Part shown: positions 1 to 6,492 of the stretch, piece by piece
Numbering within the stretch: position 1 is the first letter of the stretch
Layout of the letters: each line of letters begins with the position of its first letter
Source of the DNA: Kiloniellales bacterium
GTDB lineage: Bacteria; Pseudomonadota; Alphaproteobacteria; Kiloniellales; JAKSDN01
Assembly (NCBI GenBank): GCA_022360075.1
Contig: JAKSDN010000390.1
Span: forward strand, 1-6,492
Length of the DNA: 6,492 bases
Reading direction: 5' to 3'
Made by a program: the position numbers and the translations under genes
The notes under the pieces: model-generated
Told to the model about the DNA's origin: nothing
The model's input: the letters and a program-made list of their open reading frames with translations, nothing else
Database searches by the model: none

Positions 1-1
1 C

Positions 2-1516
2 GACCGCCTGCCCGGCAACCTGGTGCGGCGTGTGCTCTATCCCGACGGGCGCATCGTCTATCCCTATGTCAGCCGCGGCCTCTACGACACCTTCGGCATC
101 CGGCCCGAGGACATCATGGGCCAGGCCGACGCCAACTTCGACTGGATCCATCCGGACGACCGCGCGGCCTGGCAGGCAGCACTCGAGCGCTCGGCCGAGC
201 GCCTCGAGCCGCTGGATCACGAGAACCGCGTGGTCGCGCCCGACGGCCGCGTCTCCTGGGTCCGCTCGATCGCCAAGCCGCGCCGCGGGGCGGCGGGCGA
301 GATCATCTGGGACGGCATCGCGCTCGACGTGACCGACCGCAAGCAGGCCGAGGCGGCGATGCGCCAGGCCCGCGACGAGGCCGAACAGGCCAACCAGTCC
401 AAGTCCAAGTTTCTCGCCGCCGCCAGCCACGACCTGCGCCAGCCGCTACAGTCGCTGCGCTTCCTGCTCGCCGCCCTCGCCCGCGAGCGCCAGAGCCGCA
501 AGGCGCGCCAGCAGATCGAGAGCATGGACCACTGCCTCGACTCGCTGGAGGGCCTGCTCGACGCCCTGCTCGACATCTCGAAGCTCGACGCCGGCGTGGT
601 GCGACCGCGGCCGACGGTCTTGCCGATCGGCCCGCTGCTGGAAGGGCTGGTGCGCGAGCTCGCCCCGCAGGCGGCGGAGAAAGGCCTGGCGCTGCGCCTC
701 GTGCCGAGTCGCCAAGCCGTGCGCAGCGATCCCCTGCTACTCCAGACCGTGCTGCGCAACTTGCTATCGAACGCGATCAAGTACACCGATGAAGGTCGCG
801 TCCTGATCGGCTGCCGGCGGCGTGGCGCCGTGCTGCGGATCGAGGTGGCCGACAGCGGCATCGGCATCGACCCAGAGCAGCAGCGCGCGATCTTCGAGCC
901 CTTCCATCAGGTCGCCAACGTGGCGCGCGACCGCAGCCTTGGATTGGGGCTCGGCTTGGCGATCGTCGAGCGGGTGGCCGCCCTGCTCGGGCACCCGATC
1001 GGCCTGCGCTCCGAAGCCGGTGTCGGCTCGACCTTCTGGATCGAGCTGCCGCGCGAGGCGGCGCCCGCGCCACGCCCCGCAGGCGAGGCTCTTGCCGAGC
1101 CCTTGGCAGAGCCCGCGTTGCTCAGAGGCCTCGACGTGCTGCTGATCGAAGACGACCGCGACGTGGCCGACTCGCTGCGCATCCTCCTCGCGGATTGGGG
1201 CTGCGACCTGCGCGTCGCCGCGAACGCCGAGACCGCCGTCGCGCTCTGCGCCGAACGGCAGGCGAAGCCGTCACTGATCATCGCCGACTACCGCCTGCCC
1301 GGCCCCGCCGACGGCAAACAGGCTGTCGATCAGGTCCTGGCGGCGATCGGCGAGCGCCGGCCGGTGATTTTCCTGACCGGCGATACCGAGCCCGCGCGCA
1401 TCCGCGAAGCCAAGGCGAGCGGCCACCGCCTGTTGCACAAGCCCGTGCGGCCGGCCAAGCTCCGCGCCCTGATGAGCCACCTTCTGGCCGAGCACCAGCG
1501 GTCGAGCCGAGCATGA
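2..1516 (+). CDS. PAS-containing hybrid sensor histidine kinase with C-terminal receiver domain (5' end outside window)
   Basis: This is a sensor kinase that should autophosphorylate on histidine and pass the phosphoryl group to a partner regulator. The frame is open from base 2, so the N-terminus lies outside the window; the GTG at 23 is internal to the PAS domain and is not a credible start. Counting residues from that GTG, a PAS fold with its PAC segment spans about 5-110. The dimerisation/phosphoacceptor domain (about 125-190) carries H136 in the motif SHDLRQP. The ATPase domain (about 200-343) has an N box at N246/N250 (RNLLSNAIKYT), G1 box DSGIGI at 277-282 and G2 box GLGLGL at 307-312. 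A receiver domain (about 369-490) has the acidic pair D377/D378, phosphoacceptor D422, T452 and K473. All catalytic residues are intact. No HPt domain is visible, so the C-terminal receiver may act as a phosphate sink or intramolecular regulator (inference). No membrane segment is seen in this part. The ligand or signal cannot be told. The gene overlaps the next one by 4 bases. Confidence 0.93.
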   Translation, partial: DRLPGNLVRRVLYPDGRIVYPYVSRGLYDTFGIRPEDIMGQADANFDWIHPDDRAAWQAALERSAERLEPLDHENRVVAPDGRVSWVRSIAKPRRGAAGEIIWDGIALDVTDRKQAEAAMRQARDEAEQANQSKSKFLAAASHDLRQPLQSLRFLLAALARERQSRKARQQIESMDHCLDSLEGLLDALLDISKLDAGVVRPRPTVLPIGPLLEGLVRELAPQAAEKGLALRLVPSRQAVRSDPLLLQTVLRNLLSNAIKYTDEGRVLIGCRRRGAVLRIEVADSGIGIDPEQQRAIFEPFHQVANVARDRSLGLGLGLAIVERVAALLGHPIGLRSEAGVGSTFWIELPREAAPAPRPAGEALAEPLAEPALLRGLDVLLIEDDRDVADSLRILLADWGCDLRVAANAETAVALCAERQAKPSLIIADYRLPGPADGKQAVDQVLAAIGERRPVIFLTGDTEPARIREAKASGHRLLHKPVRPAKLRALMSHLLAEHQRSSRA

Positions 1517-2181
1517 GCGCGATGCGCATCCTGATCGCCGACGACCACGGTTTGTTCCGCGAGGGCCTGCAGCAGCTCCTCCAGGAGCTCGACGAGGCGC
1601 CCGCCATCGAGCATGCCGCGACCCTGCCCGAGGTCATGGCCAGGCTCGACCGGGAGGACGAAGAGCTCGACGTGATCCTCTTCGACCTGCGCATGCCGGG
1701 CGTCCACAGCCTCGAAGACCTGCGCCAGGTCCGCCGCCGCGCCCCGGCAACGCCGGTCGTCGTGGTCTCGGCCAGCGAGGCACCCGAGGACATCCGCGGC
1801 GCCATGCAGGCCGGCGCCGCCGGCTTCATCCCCAAGTCCTCCAGCGCCAGGGTCATGCTCGGCGCCTTGAAGCTGGTGCTGCAATCCGGCGGCACCTACG
1901 TGCCGCCCACGATCCTGGAAAGCCATGACGAGGCGGCCAAGGAGCGCGCCACGGCGACGGAGGTCGAGCCCCCGCAGATGCCGCTCACCAAGCGGCAGAT
2001 CGACGTTCTGAGCTTGCTCGCGGAGGGCAAGTCGAACCGCCAGATCGCCGAGGCCCTTGCGATCGCCGAGGGCACGGTCAAGGTCCATGTCGCGGCGATC
2101 CTCAAGATTCTCGGCGTGAACAGCCGCGCGCAGGCGGCCTATCGCGCCAGAAGCCGGGGCTTCTCGTCTCCCGCGTCTTGA
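1513..2181 (+). CDS. NarL/FixJ (LuxR-type) family response regulator
   Basis: This is a DNA-binding response regulator of 222 residues, the usual length for the family. The receiver domain (about 4-120) has D10/D11, phosphoacceptor D58 in the string LFDLRMPG, S86 at the switch position and K108. A linker of about 25 residues leads to a LuxR-type helix-turn-helix (about 156-215) with LTKRQIDVLSLLAEGKSN and the recognition-helix segment EGTVKVHVAAIL, both typical of NarL/FixJ proteins. The ATG at 1513 overlaps the kinase stop codon as ATGA, and no strong ribosome binding site precedes it, so translational coupling is likely. A second in-frame ATG at 1522 is possible but would break the overlap. 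The reading frame is open further upstream, but that part lies inside the kinase gene and does not look like protein. The kinase is the obvious partner by position. Target genes are unknown; hutH immediately downstream is one candidate (inference). Confidence 0.95.
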   Translation: MSAMRILIADDHGLFREGLQQLLQELDEAPAIEHAATLPEVMARLDREDEELDVILFDLRMPGVHSLEDLRQVRRRAPATPVVVVSASEAPEDIRGAMQAGAAGFIPKSSSARVMLGALKLVLQSGGTYVPPTILESHDEAAKERATATEVEPPQMPLTKRQIDVLSLLAEGKSNRQIAEALAIAEGTVKVHVAAILKILGVNSRAQAAYRARSRGFSSPAS

Positions 2182-2199
2182 TCGCTCAAGAAAGGCGGG

Positions 2200-2209
2200 T
2201 CTCGCGAGA
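2200..2209. promoter_or_regulatory. 10-bp perfect palindrome in the gap before hutH
   Basis: The string TCTCGCGAGA is its own reverse complement and sits between the response regulator stop and hutH. It is enclosed by GGCGGG (2194-2199) and CCCGCC (2223-2228), which can pair around it. It could be an operator half-site pair, part of an mRNA structure, or chance in GC-rich DNA. No T-run follows, so it is not a standard intrinsic terminator. Confidence 0.2.
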
Positions 2210-2294
2210 TCGAGGGATGCCGCCCGCCCGCCGAGTCCGCTTTCGGCCCGACCCGGCGAATGGTAGTGATCGGGGGGTTTGACCGTCACCGAGC

Positions 2295-2300
2295 AGGGAG
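2295..2300 (+). promoter_or_regulatory. Ribosome binding site that sets the hutH start
   Basis: AGGGAG lies 7 bases before the ATG at 2308. The in-frame ATG at 2260 has no comparable purine-rich site and would add 16 residues with no resemblance to the HutH N-terminus, so 2308 is preferred. Confidence 0.7.
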
Positions 2301-2307
2301 CGAGGAC

Positions 2308-3870
2308 ATGGCCGACAACGGTTCCGAGGGCAACGGCATCCGGATCGTTCCCGGCCGCTTGAGCCTGGCCGAGCTGCGCCGGGCCTGGCGCGCGCCCGGC
2401 GCCGTAAGCCTCGATCCGGCGGCCTGGCCGGCGGTCGAGCGGGCGGCGGAGCTGGTCGCCGAGATCGTGCGCGAAGGCCGCACGGTCTACGGCGTGAACA
2501 CCGGCTTCGGCAAGCTCGCCCGAACCTCGATCGACGCCGATCAGGTCACCGAGCTGCAGCGCCGTCTGGTGCTGTCCCATGCCGCCGGGGTCGGCGCGCC
2601 GCTCTCCGACCGGGTCGTGCGGCTGGTTCTCCTGCTCAAGGTCAATGCCCTGGCCCGCGGCCATTCCGGCGCCCGGCGCGAAACGCTCGAGGCCCTGCTG
2701 GCGCTGCTCAACGGCGCGGCTTATCCGGTCATCCCCGGCCAAGGCTCGGTCGGGGCATCGGGCGATCTGGCGCCGCTCGCCCATCTCTCGGCCGCACTGA
2801 TCGGCGAGGGCGAGATGCGGCTCGGCGGCGAGACGCGCCCCGCGCGCGACGCCCTGTCCAAGCTGGGCCTCGCGCCGCTGACCCTGGCGGCCAAGGAGGG
2901 GCTTGCGCTCCTGAACGGCACCCAGGTCTCGGCCGCGCTCGCCCTCGACGCGCTGTTCCGCGGCCTCGATGCCCTCGAGGCCGCGCTGATCACGGGGGCG
3001 CTCAGCGTCGATGCCGCGCTCGGCAGCGACGTGCCCTTCGATCCGCGGATCAGCGCGCTGCGCGGCCAGCCGGGCCAGATCGCCGTGGCGGCGGCCATGC
3101 GCGGATTGCTCGCGGACAGCGAGATCCGCGCCTCGCACTTGGACTGCGACCGGGTTCAGGACCCCTATTCGCTGCGCTGCCAGCCCCAGGTCATGGGCGC
3201 CGTCGCCGATACCCTGGCCGCCGCCGCGGCCATGGTCGGCCGCGAGGCCAACGCGGTCTCGGACAACCCGCTCGTGTTCCCCGACGCGGGCGAGCTCCTG
3301 TCCGGCGGCAACTTCCATGCCGAGCCGGTCGGCCTGGCCGCCGACATGATGGCTATCGCCCTAGCCGAGATCGGTGCGCTGGCCGAGCGCCGCATCGCCT
3401 TGCTGACCGACGCCGCCCTGTCGAGTCTGCCGCCCTTCCTGACCGAGGAGCCCGGCCTCAACTCGGGCTTCATGATCGCCCACGTCACCGCCGCCGCGCT
3501 GGCCAGCGAGAACAAGAGCCTGGCCCACCCCGCGAGCGTCGACAGCCTGCCGACCTCGGCCAACCAGGAAGACCACGTCAGCATGGCCACCTTCGCGGCC
3601 CGGCGCCTGGCGGACATCCTGGAGAACCTCGAGGGCATCCTCGCGATCGAGCTTCTCGCCGGCGCCCAGGGCGTGGACCTGCGCCGGCCGCTGAAGACGG
3701 GCCCGCGCCTGCAAGCGGTCGTCGACCGGCTGCGCGAGACGGTTCCCTTCCTCGCCGACGACCGCGCCTTCGCGCCCGACATCGCCGCGGCCCGGGGCCT
3801 GATCGCCGAAGGCAGTCTGGGAAAAATCGCGCGGCTCGATGGGGAATTCGACGCGCATTTCTCTATCTAG
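2308..3870 (+). CDS. hutH: Histidine ammonia-lyase
   Basis: The enzyme deaminates L-histidine to urocanate and ammonia, the first step of histidine utilisation, in the cytoplasm as a homotetramer. The product is 520 residues, close to the usual 500-515. The A150-S151-G152 triad inside GSVGASGDLAPLAH forms the MIO electrophile. Other family residues are present: Y61 and the VNTGFGKLA motif, N203 (LLNGTQ), Q284/Y287/R290 (VQDPYSLRCQPQ), F336 (GGNFHAEPVG) and E421 (SANQEDHVSM). The segment LVLSHAAGVG with S90-H91 is the histidine-type selectivity signature, against FL in phenylalanine or HL in tyrosine ammonia-lyases, so histidine is the likely substrate. The start at 2308 is backed by AGGGAG seven bases upstream. 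It lies 126 bases after the response regulator and could be transcribed with it or from its own promoter. No hutU, hutI, hutG or hutC lies in the window, so the gene is set apart from its usual partners here, at least on its 3' side. Confidence 0.96.
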   Translation: MADNGSEGNGIRIVPGRLSLAELRRAWRAPGAVSLDPAAWPAVERAAELVAEIVREGRTVYGVNTGFGKLARTSIDADQVTELQRRLVLSHAAGVGAPLSDRVVRLVLLLKVNALARGHSGARRETLEALLALLNGAAYPVIPGQGSVGASGDLAPLAHLSAALIGEGEMRLGGETRPARDALSKLGLAPLTLAAKEGLALLNGTQVSAALALDALFRGLDALEAALITGALSVDAALGSDVPFDPRISALRGQPGQIAVAAAMRGLLADSEIRASHLDCDRVQDPYSLRCQPQVMGAVADTLAAAAAMVGREANAVSDNPLVFPDAGELLSGGNFHAEPVGLAADMMAIALAEIGALAERRIALLTDAALSSLPPFLTEEPGLNSGFMIAHVTAAALASENKSLAHPASVDSLPTSANQEDHVSMATFAARRLADILENLEGILAIELLAGAQGVDLRRPLKTGPRLQAVVDRLRETVPFLADDRAFAPDIAAARGLIAEGSLGKIARLDGEFDAHFSI

Positions 3871-3890
3871 TTGAACTGAAAAGGCAAAAT

Positions 3891-3919
3891 TTGATATGGA
3901 CGGCGGCGATTCGGATCAT
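3891..3919 (+). promoter_or_regulatory. Candidate sigma-70-type promoter upstream of marR
   Basis: TTGATA (3891-3896, five of six matches to TTGACA) and GATCAT (3914-3919, four of six to TATAAT) are separated by 17 bases. The element lies in the AT-rich stretch just after hutH and points toward marR. It would start transcription near 3926, within the first ACATATGT palindrome, giving a leader of about 190 bases. The prediction is from sequence only; a weaker alternative -35 (TTGAAC at 3871) also exists. Confidence 0.35.
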
Positions 3920-3929
3920 TACATATGTA
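3920..3929. promoter_or_regulatory. Palindromic operator candidate, copy 1
   Basis: TACATATGTA is a perfect 10-base palindrome. It directly follows the candidate -10 element and covers the expected transcription start, a position suited to a repressor. MarR proteins bind short palindromes as dimers, so the MarR encoded downstream is the natural candidate (inference). Confidence 0.4.
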
Positions 3930-3939
3930 TTGTCACCGC

Positions 3940-3949
3940 TACATATGTG
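3940..3949. promoter_or_regulatory. Palindromic operator candidate, copy 2
   Basis: TACATATGTG repeats copy 1 with one change and keeps the 8-base palindrome ACATATGT. It lies exactly 20 bases downstream, about two helical turns, so both copies would lie on nearly the same DNA face. It also sits inside a second inverted repeat, GTCAC (3932-3936) with GTGAC (3949-3953). Confidence 0.38.
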
Positions 3950-3980
3950 TGACCAGACCAGAACGCCGTGATAGCTCCCC

Positions 3981-4060
3981 GTCAAAGGGGCACAGCACTC
4001 CAAACGGCCTCATCCTGGCCGGACATAAAGGTGCCAGAAAGGCGCCGACATAAACGGGTC
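3981..4060 (+). repeat. Three degenerate direct repeats, possible remnant of a transposon end
   Basis: Three similarly oriented strings occur: GTCAAAGGGGCAC (3981-3993), GACATAAAGGTGCC (4022-4035) and GACATAAACGGGTC (4047-4060). The last two share GACATAAA exactly, 25 bases apart. Several short, same-direction repeats in a non-coding stretch resemble the multiple terminal repeats of IS21-type elements, but no transposase fragment is visible and I cannot match a named element. Regulatory repeats are an equal alternative. Confidence 0.25.
4030..4046 (+). other. Hairpin in the marR leader region
   Basis: GGTGCC (4030-4035) can pair with GGCGCC (4041-4046) with one G-U pair around the loop AGAAA. 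It is bracketed by the two GACATAAA copies. No T-run follows, so it is not a standard terminator; it may be a leader structure or part of a mobile-element end. Confidence 0.3.
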
Positions 4061-4096
4061 TGACGTGGGATTGTCATTAGGCGACGGCTAACTGAG

Positions 4097-4105
4097 GAGA
4101 AAGGA
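4097..4105 (+). promoter_or_regulatory. Ribosome binding site supporting the GTG start of marR
   Basis: GAGAAAGGA is purine-rich and ends 10 bases before the GTG at 4116; GAGGAG at 4094-4099 overlaps its left part. The alternative ATG at 4131 would lie 25 bases away. An in-frame TAG at 4107-4109 rules out any earlier start. Confidence 0.5.
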
Positions 4106-4115
4106 TTAGCACGTC

Positions 4116-4568
4116 GTGGACATCCCCTTGATGAGGTCTGAGGCCCCTGAGTCATCGACTTTGGTGCTCGAGGAGCAGGCTGCGCATCTGTTGCGGCGTG
4201 CTCATCAGCGTGCCTCGGCGATTTTCGTCTCCCTGATCGGAGAGCGCCAGCTCACCCCGGCGCAATACTTCGCCATGGTGCGCCTGGCGGAGATGGGAGA
4301 GCTTTCACAGAACCGGCTCGGCCGTCTCGCCGCCATGGATCCGGCGACCGTGCAGGGCGTCACGCGCCGCCTGGTCGAGCGGGGCATGATCGAGCGCAAG
4401 CCGGACAAGACCGATCGGCGGCGCATGCTGCTCCGCCTGACCGAGCTGGGTCATCAGGTGATCGACGAGCTTTCGGAGATCGCCGAGAAGACCAACAAGG
4501 GCGTGCTGGCGCCACTCTCGCCCGGCGAGCAGGAGATGTTCGTCAGCCTGCTTCGGCGCCTGACCTGA
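4116..4568 (+). CDS. MarR-family winged-helix transcriptional regulator
   Basis: The product is a 150-residue dimeric DNA-binding protein, usually a repressor released by a small ligand. The length is typical. An N-terminal dimerisation helix (about 17-42) precedes LTPAQYFAMVRLAEMGELSQ. The winged helix-turn-helix spans about 47-112: the helix-turn-helix runs from LSQNRLGRLAAMD to the recognition helix ATVQGVTRRLVERG (77-90), and the wing carries the MarR signature DRRRMLLRLTELG (100-112). A C-terminal helix completes the dimer interface. The GTG start is chosen because a stop lies three codons upstream and a purine-rich site precedes it; ATG at 4131 is an alternative. No cysteine is present, so direct thiol redox sensing of the OhrR type is unlikely. 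The gene is preceded by a candidate promoter with tandem palindromes, suggesting autoregulation, and faces the convergent korAB genes 34 bases away. The ligand and targets are unknown. Confidence 0.93.
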   Translation: MDIPLMRSEAPESSTLVLEEQAAHLLRRAHQRASAIFVSLIGERQLTPAQYFAMVRLAEMGELSQNRLGRLAAMDPATVQGVTRRLVERGMIERKPDKTDRRRMLLRLTELGHQVIDELSEIAEKTNKGVLAPLSPGEQEMFVSLLRRLT

Positions 4569-4574
4569 AGGCGC
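4556..4574. terminator. Weak GC hairpin at the marR/korB convergent junction
   Basis: GCGCCT (4556-4561) pairs perfectly with AGGCGC (4569-4574) around a 7-base loop that includes the marR stop codon. GGCGC (4570-4574) could instead pair with GCGCC (4583-4587). It lies between two convergent genes, where a bidirectional terminator would be expected, but neither strand has a T-run after the stem, so the call is weak. Confidence 0.22.
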
Positions 4575-4602
4575 AGCCCAGCGCGCCAACAGCAAGAGCG
4601 GT

Positions 4603-5646
4603 TCAACCCGGAACCCGCCAGGTATGGCCCTGGCGCAGCAGGGCGTTGAGCCGCTCGGCGCCGCCACCTTCGAACCTGCGCTTGGCGCGCAGCGTCTCGA
4701 CCCGCTCGTGGACCGCGCGCTCGTAGGTCTGCGCCGGATCGCAATAGAGCACGCCCAGGGCGACGGGGAACTGCGGCGGCTCGAGCGCGGCCAGCATCTG
4801 GGCGAGCGGCCGGTTGGTCTCGTCGTGCACGAGGATGTCCGCTTTGGTCACGCCGTCTTCGCCAAGCGTCACGACCTCGAGCGCCAGGCCATCGGGCTTC
4901 AGGCGAAGCCCCTTGTCCTTTTCGGCGCCGAACAGCAGAGGCTCGCCCTGCATGACGTGAATCTGCGCCTCGGTCGCCACGGCCCGGTCGGCGAAATGAC
5001 TGAACGCGCCGTCGTTGTAGACGATGCAGTTCTGAAAGATCTCGACGAAGGACGCGCCCCGGTGCGCATGCGCCCGCTTGAGCACCTCGGGCAGATGCTT
5101 CTGCTGGGTGTCGACCGAGCGCGCGACGAAGCGCGCGCCGGCCCCGAGCGCGAAGCCGGCCGCGGAGACCGGGTTGTCGAGCGAGCCGCCCGGCGTCGAG
5201 GGCGAGCGCGTGCCGACGCGCGAGGTCGGCGAGTACTGCCCCTTGGTCAGGCCGTAGATCTCGTTGTTGAACAGCAGGAACTGCACGTCGACGTTGCGGC
5301 GCAGGATGTGCAGCAGGTGGTTGCCGCCGATCGACAGGCTGTCGCCGTCGCCCGAGACGACCCAGACGTCGAGCTCCGGATTGGCGAGCTTGATGCCCGT
5401 GGCCACGGCCGGGGCGCGGCCATGGATCGTGTGAAAGCCGTAGGTGGCCATGTAGTAGGGAAAGCGCGCGGCACAGCCGATGCCCGAGACGAAAACCGTG
5501 TTCTCGGTACGCGCGCCCAAGTCGGCGAGGGTCTTCTGCACGGCCTTGACGATGGCGTAGTCGCCGCAGCCGGGGCACCAGCGGACCTCCTGGTCCGAGG
5601 CGTAATCCTTCGGGCTGAGCTTCTCGGCGGGGCTGACGACGTTCAT
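4603..5646 (-). CDS. korB: 2-oxoacid (probably 2-oxoglutarate):ferredoxin oxidoreductase, beta subunit
   Basis: This is the thiamine-diphosphate subunit of the enzyme that oxidatively decarboxylates a 2-oxoacid to its acyl-CoA with ferredoxin as electron acceptor; with 2-oxoglutarate the product is succinyl-CoA, and the reaction can run in reverse for CO2 fixation. The product is 347 residues, normal for KorB. Near the N-terminus WCPGCGDY gives C24 and C27; C58 (SGIGCAARF) and C207 (FQNCIVYN) complete the four ligands of a [4Fe-4S] cluster. The TPP-binding motif runs from GDGDSLSIGG (99-108) to FNNEIYGLTKGQYSPTS (126-142). KorB-type features such as the HGRAPA segment (75-80) favour 2-oxoglutarate over pyruvate, but substrate cannot be proved from sequence. 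The ATG at 5646 is preceded by GGAGG with an 8-base gap. It follows korA by 16 bases, so the two form one operon. Confidence 0.93.
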   Translation of the reverse strand: MNVVSPAEKLSPKDYASDQEVRWCPGCGDYAIVKAVQKTLADLGARTENTVFVSGIGCAARFPYYMATYGFHTIHGRAPAVATGIKLANPELDVWVVSGDGDSLSIGGNHLLHILRRNVDVQFLLFNNEIYGLTKGQYSPTSRVGTRSPSTPGGSLDNPVSAAGFALGAGARFVARSVDTQQKHLPEVLKRAHAHRGASFVEIFQNCIVYNDGAFSHFADRAVATEAQIHVMQGEPLLFGAEKDKGLRLKPDGLALEVVTLGEDGVTKADILVHDETNRPLAQMLAALEPPQFPVALGVLYCDPAQTYERAVHERVETLRAKRRFEGGGAERLNALLRQGHTWRVPG

Positions 5647-5654
5647 GGGCTGGG

Positions 5655-5659
5655 CCTCC
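5655..5659 (-). promoter_or_regulatory. Ribosome binding site of korB in the korA-korB gap
   Basis: GGAGG on the minus strand lies 8 bases before the korB ATG and fills much of the 16-base gap after the korA stop, showing independent but tightly linked translation of the two subunits. Confidence 0.7.
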
Positions 5660-5662
5660 GCG

Positions 5663-6492
<830 letters not shown>

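Noticed and set aside
1195..1512. N-terminal extension of the response regulator by 106 codons
   Set aside because: The extra part is an off-frame reading of the kinase receiver domain, full of arginine; the true receiver fold begins at the ATG at 1513.
2260..2307. An upstream ATG start for hutH
   Set aside because: It has no ribosome binding site and the added 16 residues do not resemble HutH; the ATG at 2308 has AGGGAG at good spacing.
1330..3318. A 662-codon open frame on the minus strand spanning the regulator and part of hutH
   Set aside because: It is antisense to two well-recognised genes, crosses the gap between them, and its translation is rich in R, G, A, L and Q with no family motif. 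Long antisense frames are expected in GC-rich DNA.
3977..3990. CCCC-GTCAAA-GGGG as an intrinsic terminator for hutH
   Set aside because: The stem is only four pairs, it lies over 100 bases after the stop, and no T-run follows.
4454..5578. A 374-codon minus-strand frame overlapping korB and the marR end
   Set aside because: It is an off-frame shadow of korB with an arginine-rich translation and no recognisable domain.

Overview
The window is GC-rich and densely coding, with long spurious open frames on both strands. It fits a high-GC alphaproteobacterium, possibly of the Rhodospirillales type. That placement is an inference from composition, protein style and gene content; no 16S or marker gene is present.

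Layout, left to right. (1) Bases 1-1516 (+): the C-terminal part of a PAS-containing hybrid sensor histidine kinase, entering from outside the window. (2) Bases 1513-2181 (+): a NarL/FixJ-type response regulator whose ATG overlaps the kinase TGA, so the two form a translationally coupled two-component pair. (3) Bases 2308-3870 (+): histidine ammonia-lyase (hutH) with the ASG tripeptide that forms the MIO cofactor and the expected active-site residues. No other hut gene is present. (4) Bases 3871-4115: a non-coding gap that starts AT-rich (about 42% GC over its first 90 bases). It holds a candidate promoter, two tandem ACATATGT palindromes, and three degenerate GTCAAAGG/GACATAAA-type repeats around a hairpin. 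(5) Bases 4116-4568 (+): a MarR-family repressor. (6) Bases 4603-6492 (-): korB and the 3' part of korA, encoding the beta and alpha subunits of a 2-oxoacid (probably 2-oxoglutarate):ferredoxin oxidoreductase. They run convergently toward marR, and korA runs off the right edge.

How the parts may work together. The kinase and regulator are a signalling pair with unknown input and targets; hutH, immediately downstream on the same strand, is one possible target or operon member. Histidine breakdown yields glutamate and hence 2-oxoglutarate, the probable substrate of KorAB, so the region has a loose metabolic theme, but nothing in the sequence proves co-regulation. MarR probably controls its own promoter through the tandem palindromes and might also control korAB.

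I found no convincing new biological system. The part least explained by known genes is the 245-base gap upstream of marR.
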